Assembly: GCA_023614405.1 (NCBI GenBank) | Contig: CM042688.1 | Span: 441,864,028-441,928,027 of the forward strand | Source of the DNA: Avena insularis | Taxonomy: Eukaryota > Streptophyta > Magnoliopsida > Poales > Poaceae | DNA length: 64,000 bases | Direction of reading: 5' to 3' | Shown here: positions 45,166-54,857 of the stretch, piece by piece | How the letters are laid out: the number at the start of each line of letters is the position of its first letter | Position numbering within the stretch: the first letter of the stretch is position 1 | Translations under genes and position numbers: made by a program | The notes under the pieces: model-generated | Database searches by the model: none | Seen by the model: the letters and a program-made list of their open reading frames with translations, nothing else | What the model was told of the DNA's origin: nothing

Positions 45166-45321
45166 CTATGGCTGTTCGGGAGCTGATGATTCATATTGCT
45201 CATCCAGAATAATTATTTTTATTTTCTTTCAGGTGTAAAATTTGAAATGTAAAAAAGTTAATATCCAGAATTATAGACATATTTTTTCATGTTTCGTGGC
45301 AACGCACATGCACTCTGCTAG

Positions 45322-45702
45322 TTATTAATAGACTTAATTTATGCATTTTGGGGTTGATGACATGATGGTTCTAGAATATGGTGGAGTTTGCTCTAGGTAT
45401 GTACTATTCAACACGAATCCAGTTGCTCTGAACCATTGGATCTAACAGCACAACGGTCAGGATTGGTGTTATGGATCCAATTCAAAACTGCTCCACTATA
45501 GTAGTAGAGAGAATACAACCTACTATGCTATAAAATTTTGGGGGTGGTGACATGATGGTTCTAGAACATGCATGATGGAGTTTGCTCTAGATACTATTCA
45601 ACACGAATCCAGCTTCTCCGAACCATTGGATCTAGTAGCCCAACTGTCAGGATTGGTGCTATGGATTCAATTCAAAACTGCTCTATTATAGTAGTAGAGA
45701 TA
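45322..45702 (-). repeat. Family Z, right arm plus a second tandem copy
   Basis: The first copy (45322-45511) resumes at TTATTAATAGACTTAATT after the Helitron cluster and ends TATAGTAGTAGAGA. The second (45512-45702) starts GAATACAACCTACTATGC and ends the same way. It is collinear with 32085-32474. Confidence 0.8.
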
Positions 45703-46361
45703 TCTTACCACTATATAGTGTACAAATAATTTTAAATATTGACCGTTGGATCAAGACTCGTAAACCCTAATATTTCCAGCCGTTGGATCTTCTTTTCCAT
45801 TCTAGCATCTAGAAGATTCTATTGATAGTCTTCAGTATAATGAATGATATGCACAAACCTCAAAACACACTTCTCCATCGTATTAGAATATTCTCCCTCG
45901 TAGCTAATAATCGTTTACTTCTACATGATCTTATCTTATCTTTTCTTACCACTATATAGTGTATGAATAACTTTGAATGTTGAGCGTTGGATCAAGATTC
46001 GCGAATTCCAGCATTTCTATCTGTTGAATCTTGTTTTCCATTCTAGCATCTAGAAGATTCTATTAATAGTCTTCGGTATAATGAATGCTATGCATAAACC
46101 TCAAAACACACTTCTCCATCATACTAGCATCTTCTCCCTTGTTTCTCTAGACCATGTTATCAAAAATTTCATATGTTAGGTAGCTAATAATCTTTGACTT
46201 CTACATGATGATACAAAGAGGATCAAATATACACCCATATTTTCTAGATGTTGATCAAATTTATAATTTATTGTGCTTTACCAATTATAATTTTATATAG
46301 TGATGACATGTCATACGTCTACTATCTGAGTCTCAGGTTCAAGACACGTGCAACTTACTAG
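45703..46361 (+). mobile_element. Non-autonomous Helitron, family X, copy 2 (659 bp)
   Basis: A|TCTTACCACTATATAGTG to CAACTTACTAG|T, with the same internal duplication and the same flanks as copy 1 (32475-33137). It was therefore duplicated together with its surroundings rather than inserted independently. Confidence 0.75.
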
Positions 46362-46904
46362 TTTACACAATGCGGGAGTAGTATATTTCTTTTCTTAAGA
46401 CATATTCTCACCTATGTCCATGCGTTGTACATGCTGAGAGAATAAAACGTTGGTAGGGGAAGAGGGCAGCAACGAAGAGGAGTTCAAGGCGGTTCCATGT
46501 CAGAGCATAGTTATGATGGGTCGCTCACACGAGGTACTCCTACGGCCTTAAAGTGTGCACTCTACTAGTAGTAAATTTTAGGACCTATGCACGCAAAACA
46601 AATCGTGTGTTTTCTCTCTCCTTCTCTTTTCTCCATCTCTCCTCCCCTTTCCTCAAGCCCTGGCCATTGATCTCATCCCTCGTCCACAAGTAGAAGGCTG
46701 TGCATGTGTGCCTTGGTACGGCGGCTCTGTGTCTCTGGCGTGTTCGGCAACCGCGCGTTGGTGTGGAGTAGGGACGAGGAGTGGTACTACATAGGAAGGA
46801 AACCACTTTGGTCCTTGGCGACACAAAAATTTAAACTTTTCCGGTTTTCGAAATTTTCACTTGCTTCCCAAACATCGGGTGAAAAGATTATTCAAAAGAT
46901 CAGC
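46362..46904. repeat. Partner of the 33138-33689 segment
   Basis: Collinear copy of 33138-33689 with scattered substitutions and small indels. No believable gene. Confidence 0.7.
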
Positions 46905-48430
46905 CATTCGCAGTACAATACTTCTTAACTTATCTTTATCTTATCTTATCTCTTACAATATCATATCACTCCATATAGTGTACGGATTAACTTTGAACAT
47001 GGACCGTTGGGTCAAGACTAGCAAATCGAAACATTGCTAACTGTTGGATCTTCTTTTCCATTCTTAGCATTTAGAAAGATTATATTGATAGTCTTGAGCA
47101 TGATGAACGCTAGTATGCACAAACCTCAAAATACACACTTAATTCATTGCTTAGTTTCAGGGTCCTTGTGCTAAATGCATGGACTTGGATGCAATTTTAA
47201 TTTTTTATGGGGTCCTTGATGTAACTTTTACTTCCACCGACCGTGTTAACTCTCAAGCACCTCGCTCCTATAAGACCTACCGTTAGATCGGCCATTCGCA
47301 GTACTTCTTATTATATCTTTATCTTGTCTTATATCTTACACTTACCATACCACTGCATATAGTGTATGGATTAACTTTGAACATTGACAGTTGGATCAAG
47401 ACTGGCAAATCCAAACTTTGCTAACCATTGGATCTTTTTTCCATTCTTAGCATCTAGAAAGATTCTACCGATAGTCTTTAGCACAATGGACGCTAGTATG
47501 CACAAACCTCAAACACATACTTCATTGCTCAGTTTCAGTGTCCTTGTGCTAAATGCATGCATGGACTTGAATGCAATTTTCATTTTTTATGAGGTCCTTG
47601 ATGTAACTCGTACTTCCACCGACCGTGTTAACTCTCAAGCACCTCGCTCCTACGAGACCTACCATTAGATTGGCCATTCGCAGTACTTCTTATCTTATCG
47701 TTATCTTGTCTTATCTCTTACACTTACCATACCACTGCATATAGTGTATGGATTAACTTTGAACATTGACAGTTGGATCAAGACTGGCAAATCCAAACTT
47801 TGCTAACCATTGGATCTTTTTTCCATTCTTAGCATCTAGAAAGATTCTACCGATAGTCTTTAGCACAATGGACGCTAGTATGCACAAACCTCAATCACAT
47901 ACTTCATTGCTCGAGCCAAAGGTCCTTGTGCTAAATGCATGCATGGACTTGAATGCAATTTTCATTTTTTATGAGGTCCTTGATGTAACTCGTACTTCCA
48001 CCGACCGTGTTAACTCTCAAGCACCTCGCTCCTACGAGACCTACCATTAGATTGGCCATTCGCAGTACTTCTTATCTTATCGTTATCTTGTCTTATCTCT
48101 TACAATACCATACCACCACTGTATAGTGTACGAATTAACTTTGAACATTAACCACTGGATCAAGACTGGCAAATCCAAACATTGCTAACCGTTAGATATT
48201 CTATTTTCCCTTAGCATTCAGAAAGATTCTATTTCTAGTCTTTAGCACGATGAACGCTAGTATGCGCAAACCTCAAAACACACACACTTCATTACTCAGT
48301 TTTAGGGTCATTGTGTTAAATGCATGGACTTGGATGCAATTTTCATTTTTTATGAGGTCCTTGATGTAAGTTGTACTTCCATCGATCGTGTTAACTCTTA
48401 AGCACCTCGCTCCTACGAGACCTACCATAG
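46905..48430 (+). repeat. Repeat family Y, four tandem units
   Basis: Landmark GGATGCAATTTTCATTTTT or its close variants lies near 47187, 47570, 47952 and 48332. Units two and three (about 47377-47758 and 47759-48140) are almost identical. They differ mainly at one clustered spot (CAGTTTCAGTG near 47540 against CGAGCCAAAGG near 47921). Confidence 0.9.
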
Positions 48431-49837
48431 TTAAAAGAAAAGGCAACCGCCCCAATTATCACACAAACTAGAGCAATGGTTTCTTATACGTAATACCCAA
48501 GTTTTTAGTACTGGGATTTTTCAAGCTTCCTAGCAAACTTTGCACACTTCGGTGAGTTCTTGTCGATTTAACGAAATTAGGTCAAACTTGACCAACAAGT
48601 AAGCGCGGTATATTTCTCTTGAATTAAATGTATTTTTGTAGGTAGATGGGTGTATCTTCTTGTAGTAAACAATTTCATCGGTGTGAGTTTTTAACTATGA
48701 GAAAAGAAAATTCTCAGTTTTCCGAGTGATGACGAGATGGTTCTTTTCCATAAATAAAGTCTAAAGAATATGTATCTCAATGCCATAAGCCAAGATTCTA
48801 GACATATTAAGTGGACCAACGTGTTTTACTTACGATTCCCATTTTTTATAAGTTTTCGAACTTCCTATAGCTAATTAACTTTGCCCCACTTGAATGACTT
48901 CATGCCTATATTTATCGAAATTTGGTCAAACTTGAACTACAACAACTAAATTGTAGGTTGCTTCTAAAGAATTACAAAAAAATTTGGAGGTGTACCTATT
49001 GGGGGGTCCGTTAATATATCAAAAACCAACCGAGAGTTTTGACAATAGATTTTTAACTCCTTTCTAATTAAGATTTTGCATCTTGACAATTTAATGAAAA
49101 ATTAGCTCAAACTTGAGCTACAAGTAAGCGCGATAGATTTTTCTTTAATTAAATGTCTTTTTGGAGGTAGATGGATGCATCTTCTTGTAGTAATCAGTAC
49201 CATTGGTGTGAGTTTCCATCTATCAGGAAAGAACATTCTCAATTTTCCGAGTGATGATGAGATTATTGTTCGTATTCGTAAACAAAGTCCAAAGGATATA
49301 GATCTGAATACCACAAGCCAAGCTTTCAGACATAGTGGACCGTCATGTTGTACTTATGATTCCCATGTTTTATGAGTTTTCAAACTTATTCCTATAGCTA
49401 ACTTTTCCCACTTGAAAGTTATTTTATGTCGATTTATTGAAAGTAGGTTAATTTTGAACTACAAGTAAATTGTAGGTTGCATTGAAAGTTTTATGTTTTT
49501 TGGAGGTAACCATTGAGGGTTGATTTAATATATCACAAACCATCACCGATAATTTTTACAACAAGTTCAACTTCTTACTAAGATTTTGCATCTTGACAAT
49601 TTAATGAAATTAGGTCAAACTTGAGCTACAAGTAAATGCGATAGATTGCTCTTGAATTAATTTTCTTTTCGAAGGTAGATGGTTGCATCTTCTTGTAGTA
49701 AACAATGTCATCGATGTGAGTTTCCAAATATCAGGAAATATCATTCTTAATTTTCCGAGTGATGACGAGATTGTTCCTTTCTGTAAAGACAGTCTGAAGA
49801 GTATGGATCTTAATGCCACAAGCCATGTTTTTAGACA
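48431..49837 (+). repeat. Repeat family B, about two and a half tandem units
   Basis: Begins with the junction shared with 34441 (GTTAAAAGAAAAGGCAACCG). Units are marked by GACATATTAAGTGGACC near 48807, GACATAGTGGACCGTCATG near 49329, and TTAGACA at 49831-49837, where Helitron X3 interrupts the unit. Confidence 0.85.
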
Positions 49838-50264
49838 TCTTAGCACTATATTGTGTACGAATAAATTTGAATATTGACCATTGGATCGAGACTCATGGAT
49901 CCGAACATTTCCAACCATTGGATCTTCTTTTCTATTCTAGCATCTAGAAGATTCTATTGATATTCTTGAACACAATGAATGCACTATGCATAAAACTCTC
50001 AAAACACACTTCTCCATCATACTAGAATCTTCTCCCTCGTTTCTTTAGACCATGTTACCAAAAATTTCAAGTGTCAGGTAGCTAATAATCTTTGACTTCT
50101 ACACATGATGATACAAAGTAGAAGAACCAAATATACACCCATACTTTATAGATGTTGATCAAATTTATTATTTTTCTACTTTACCTATTATAATTTTATA
50201 TAGTGATGATATGTCAGATGTCTATTATCTGAGCCTCACGTGCAGTGCACGTGCAACTTACTAG
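49838..50264 (+). mobile_element. Non-autonomous Helitron, family X, copy 3 (427 bp)
   Basis: The 5' end is A|TCTTAGCACTATATTGTG. The 3' end has the 8-bp stem hairpin CACGTGCAGTGCACGTG (50237-50253), then CAACTTA-CTAG|T. It lacks the internal ~240-bp duplication of copies 1 and 2. Removing it rejoins TTTAGACA|TATATATAGTGGACC, which matches the uninterrupted family B units (for example CAGACATATATTGTGGACC near 15850). That gives an exact A^T insertion site. Confidence 0.85.
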
Positions 50265-50600
50265 TATATATAGTGGACCAACATGTTGTACTAATGATCC
50301 TATGTTTTATAAGTTTTCAAACTTCCTAGCTAACTCTACCACTTGAATGACACTATGTAGATTCATCAAAATTAGATCAAATTTAAACAACAAGTAAATT
50401 GTAGGTTGCTTTTAAAGTTTTAAGAAAAAGATTTTAGAGGTACCCATCAAACGGTCAATTAATATACATCAGAAACCATAGAGTGTTTTGACAAGAGGTT
50501 CAACTTCTTTCTAAGATTTTGCATCTTGACAAACTTGAACTACAAGTAAGCGTATATACTTGTCTCAAATTAAATGTCTTTTCAGAGTTAATTAATGAAA
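50265..50600 (+). repeat. Repeat family B, remainder of the interrupted unit
   Basis: Continues the unit cut at 49837: TAGTGGACCAACATGTTG, AAATTGTAGGTTGCTTTTAAAG, TACCCATCAAACGGTCAATT. Homology fades near 50600. Confidence 0.8.
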
Positions 50601-51560
50601 AAAAGTGATGTAATAACTTAGCTAGTTACCATAACATCACACATACCAAGACTATTATATGATTCTACAACCTAATTAATTAGGCCTTTATGTGACACAA
50701 CACACATATTATTACCCACTATGAAGGTACTTGTGCAAGTTACTAGTCTAAGTTATTTAGCACTATGTGACCATCCTAAATCAGAATGGAGGTGTACGTA
50801 CTGTATGCCTTAAAGGCACATGTTTTGCTGCACTTCAAGTTGTTCACCACTCGTGTCGGCTCTCACTGGTCAGACGGATAAATCCACAGACTTATTCATT
50901 TGGTACTGTATATCATCGATCTTCTTCCATCACTGATAGAGAATAAATTCTTCTGCCGCTTCTAGGCGCGTACTTTCGTGGAGCTACAACCAGTAGCTCA
51001 GACGACTACTCCTACGGTGCTCGAGCAATTGCGATCGTCCGTTCATAATGAATGGGAAGCATTAGACAATGAATTTTCTTTTGGTGGATGGTTGATTTTT
51101 TGAGAGATTGTCGACTTTTTTCTTTATTGAACGGAGAGATGTTCGATTTGGGGCCCGGTAACAGGGGCGTAGAGGCCGATAGGGGAGAGGAAATTGGCGG
51201 TATGGCAGGCAAGCTTATTTGAGGTGGCAGCGTGTGGGTGTACAGATTGTACTGGTAGCCTATTTTGTGAGCATTTTTTTATTGTACTACAAGAGTTCGA
51301 GAGTAGTATTCCAGTTTTGGTTCCTTAATTACCGGTGGAACTTTTATGTGTTTATTAGTTACAGTAGTAGTACAGTACTTGTTCCAAATGTGTCTGCACA
51401 AGATGATGAATGTAGAAGATCCAAGGATTATTACGTTCGGCAAGAGGAGCTCCGAGTATACTCGAAATCGTCTCTCTGCCATGACCATTTATTTGACAGG
51501 GCAGTATAGCTCCATCCCATGCTAGGCCAGCTCTGCTATACTACTAAAAAGGCCTAACCT
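50601..51560. other. Unassigned sequence with a possible Helitron 3' end near 50746
   Basis: No supported gene. ACTTGTGCAAGT (50729-50740, self-complementary) followed by TACTAG|T resembles a Helitron 3' terminus, but I could not pair it with a 5' end. The ORF at 51219-51509 has no recognisable content. Confidence 0.35.
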
Positions 51561-51965
51561 ATTTACTCGATAGGCATCAGGAAACATAGAGAAGAGAGAA
51601 AAACCATGCTCGGTAGGCGGTATGATTTCAATCGATTTATTCTATTTTCCTTTGCTCTCCATCCTCTTCCTCTCCATCTTCTCGCTGATCCCCACTCGCC
51701 CACCTTTAGCACACGCCAACGCCGCCATGCCGCTTTCGGAGCATCTCCATAGCCCAATTCGATAGGCACAGTAGATTTAGCAGAGAGAAAGAAGGCACGC
51801 TTGGTTTTATTTCATTCTGTATTTCTCTTTGCCTCGATCTCCATCCTCACTTCACCTCCAGCATCCCGGCAACGGCCATTCCCACTCACACACCAATATA
51901 GGCACGCGCCAATCCTACCATGCCGCTTTAGGATCAGCTCCGACGCCCAGTTTGATAGACTGTTT
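51561..51965 (+). repeat. Imperfect direct duplication of a promoter/leader-like segment
   Basis: Two ~200-bp segments (about 51561-51765 and 51766-51965) share GATAGGCA, AGAGAGAAA, a pyrimidine-rich stretch with CTCCATC, then CAACGCCGCCATGCCGCTTT or CAATCCTACCATGCCGCTTT, and end near CCCA..TTCGATAG. They lie directly upstream of the first F-box/DUF295 pseudogene and may be its duplicated leader. Confidence 0.5.
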
Positions 51966-52062
51966 TCCGTCTCGCCCTGCCAGCTGCTGCTCGCTCTATC
52001 CTCCAAAACCCCAATCAAAACCAAACACCATCACCCCCCACCTGCTCGAGCTCTTCCTCGTG

Positions 52063-53669
52063 ATGGCCCAATCGATCGATGATAGTGACACTTCTAGGGT
52101 GTTTTCCGATGGCCCCTTGAAGAAATCTCAGCCAGATGCGACGTCATCACCGCCACGAGCCTCGTCGCCTGCTACAAACGTTATCTTTACTCAGCAACAC
52201 ATAGTGCATCCCTATCGAAATCTCATCCGTTTGGTCTCCCCTGTGTTCTTCACACTCACCCAACTGATGTACCGCGTGAGTACAATGTCTTCTACCGCGA
52301 CAATCGCATGAAGCAGTTCTACAGGGGTCACTACTATTGAAGTAGGGGCAAGCACAAGCCACAGAAGAAGTTCAGGTGGACCTTGTGCGAGCTGACACCG
52401 CTGGATAGGTCCTCCTCCAATGCTGTGATGCCAGATTGTGAGGGTAAGAAGTGGGCAGGCGCCCATGGAGATTGGATCACCACTGTTGGCCTCGCCTGGA
52501 ACTGGGAGCTTTTGAATGTGTTCACTCGTCGCCAGATTCCTCTACCAGCGATCTTCAATTTTGAGGCCACACCCGAGGTACTTAAGTTTATGGCGGTTCG
52601 TTAGCCTACTATTCTACTGAAGATAGCCATTTGCCGAGTTCCCACATTTGCTAGGAACTATAAGGATTTCTCTGTCCTGGCCATCTTCGCCACGATAATT
52701 TCCTTCCTTGATGGTTCTCATGGTATGTGGATGGTTCTTGAGAACAAGTTCAACATGTTCAGTTACCGCGATGCAATTATCCACAAGTGAGTTGTCTATG
52801 TTGGCAATGCTTATGCATGGGATCCTCGGGCATGGGGTAAAATTTCCATCGTTAAATTTTCAAGCTTCATCATTCAAATTTTGTTCAGTTGATCTCTGAA
52901 TCTGCTTTCGTTGCAAGGTCCTGTGTGTCTTTCAGGGCCACCTGAATTAGACGGTAATCGTGAGTACAGTCCTGATATGTGGTGGTTAGCAAGATCTCCT
53001 AATGGTGGTAGCCTTATTCTGATCAATACTGTGGGCATTAGTGATAGGCGGTATGACACTACTTATGGTGGTTATCCTGTCGCTGAAAATGTTGGGTATC
53101 ATCACGGCTGCAATATTCACACCTATTCTACTGGGTTTTGCTGCCATGTGTTCTCGATTGACACTAGTAGGTTACTTCCACCGAGGCAATGGCGGAGGGT
53201 TTTAGACCTTGGAACATTTTCTATCTTCCTTGGATTGAATTATCTGATTACCATTCCAGTTGGCGCGGCAGGACTTGTCCCTAGAGATCTAACGAGGGTC
53301 AACTGTGTATACACCTCGCTGCATGCAGTTAGTCTTGGTGGATTTAATCTTCGTCCTAAAATATGCCGTTTCAGTATGAATGCTCAAGATGCCGCTGTTG
53401 GTTTCTCAATCAACATTGGCTGGAATTTCCCTCCAATAAAAACATTGGCTGGAATTGTCGGCAGACTCTGTTGTGGTTCTTCCCAAGCTTGGCCAACGCG
53501 AAGGATTGGAACCGACATAATTAACGGTTCAAGGAAGATCACATGGAATAGGGATTTGCGTATCTTGAATTATTTCCTTCGCTTGATTTGTATCTTATCG
53601 CCTCAGCCATTAACTTGTTGTACTCTAACACTCATTTCGCTGCAATGTAGTGCAAGGCCTGCCATTTGA
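52063..53669 (+). pseudogene. F-box/DUF295-type pseudogene 1
   Basis: Start MAQSIDDSD at 52063. After a frameshift comes an F-box-like stretch (PLEEISARCDVITATSLVAC). Upstream-exon remnants (WNWELLNVF, DGSHGMWMVLENKFNMF) run to a donor at 52836|GT. The exon from 52918 (AG|GT) reads SPDMWWLARSPNGGS, FLGLNYLITIPVG and RVNCVYTSLHAV, the C-terminal DUF295 (KIB1-4 beta-propeller) pattern. In-frame stops lie near 52337, 52600 and 52787. A short repeat of AACATTGGCTGGAATT near 53415-53460 goes with a C-terminal frameshift. Grass F-box/DUF295 proteins are thought to be SCF ubiquitin-ligase receptors; this copy is dead. It is homologous to the pseudogene 1.2 kb downstream. Confidence 0.75.
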
Positions 53670-54857
53670 TCAAACTCTTTCTGTATGCAAGCCATAGTTT
53701 TAGTTAGTGTGGGTCGAATATTCTACAACTCGTTGTGCCCGCACCCCTTTATTATTTGTTGCACTTTCGATTTTTCAAAAAATGTGAAATAAATCCGAAA
53801 CATTGTCTATGTCGTATCTTGTGCATCTATAATATTCGGTCCCACAATAGTATCTTATGTGACCTGTGTGAATGAAATAGAAAAAACCTAAGCGAACAAT
53901 ATCTTGTGTTCATTTGTTCATTTTGTGTTGGCCAGACCTTGCACTAGTAATATTTTTGGGATGAAAATTTATAGAGGAACTATATAAATATGATATATGT
54001 TCATGATTTATTTCACATTTTCTGAAAACTTGGAAGTGCCACATACAACAGCTTGTTGTCGGTGCAACTAGTTGCAAATTGTAATTTCTGTCATGGACAT
54101 ACCTAGTGGATCCAAACACATGATGCATGCAGATTCTTACTGGCAGGTGGGCCCGACCTAAACAGGGCCCACATGTTAGTGAATCAGACCCACAGAGAGT
54201 CATGGACGTTGCCTGACTTGAGCAAAAATTGGTGTCCGTTCACGTCTCTCATTTTGCTGCGCAGTTGCATCCTGTACACATGTAATTCCATGTACGTTGT
54301 ACTAGAACATATATAAACACATGCAACATGCCAAAAATACCACGGACACACCCATATTGTACATTATATCCGGTGTATATATTTTTGGTTCTGTGCTACG
54401 AGTTCTGCATGTAGGGGAACAAGGTGAAAGTACATGTGTCCATGTCGCTACTAGTAGTAGTAGTTCATCCTCCTATTTTTTGTTGAAAATACTACACTAT
54501 GTTGAAATAAAAGCTGTAAAAAGAAAACCCTTTGGTCAAACTGATGTGACTAGACAATACCGCACCTCTGATACGTAGTAAGTAGGAGTATTGTCAAATT
54601 ACTAGCTGCGTGGCGTGCTAGTCTAACATACAGTGAAGTCTAGACGGTGGTGTCCTCGATGCTGCTGTTGACTAGACAGAGCAAGTAAGTAAAATATCCT
54701 CCCTCATTTTTTTATTTGCCTTTCCATCTTCTTCCCTAGTCCCCACTCCACCCACGATCTCCCCCATGCTCTCTCTTCTCACCCATTCATAATGCTCCCC
54801 TCCTCCTGCAGAAAATCCTAGCCGCACTTGGCATCCGCCTAAATCCATCTGGCTGTG
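53670..54857. other. Intergenic spacer and leader of pseudogene 2
   Basis: No gene. 54690-54857 is pyrimidine-rich (CTTCTTCCCTAGTCCCC, CTCCCCTCCTCCTGCAG) and matches the leader style of the first pseudogene, so it is probably the 5' leader of the second. The rest is AT-rich without a recognised element. Confidence 0.4.

Larger units (their letters stand above)
38386..45321 (+). mobile_element. Helitron H2 (6.9 kb including nested H3)
   Basis: 5' end TCTATATTATTAAAAAAACT at 38386; 3' end GGCAACGCACATGCACTCTGCTAG at 45321, followed by T. Joining the flanks 35475 and 45322 restores GATAGTTA|TTATTAATAG, identical to the undisturbed paralogue near 32080. It carries a proline-rich GC stretch near 38540-38730, a Stowaway MITE, the reverse-oriented Helitron H3, a TGCAATTGCA-rich tract, and ~150-bp tandem repeats. 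No rep/helicase. Confidence 0.8.

Noticed and set aside
47384..48050. Two near-identical 94-aa ORFs
   Set aside because: They arise from two copies of a 382-bp non-coding repeat; older Y units do not keep the frame.
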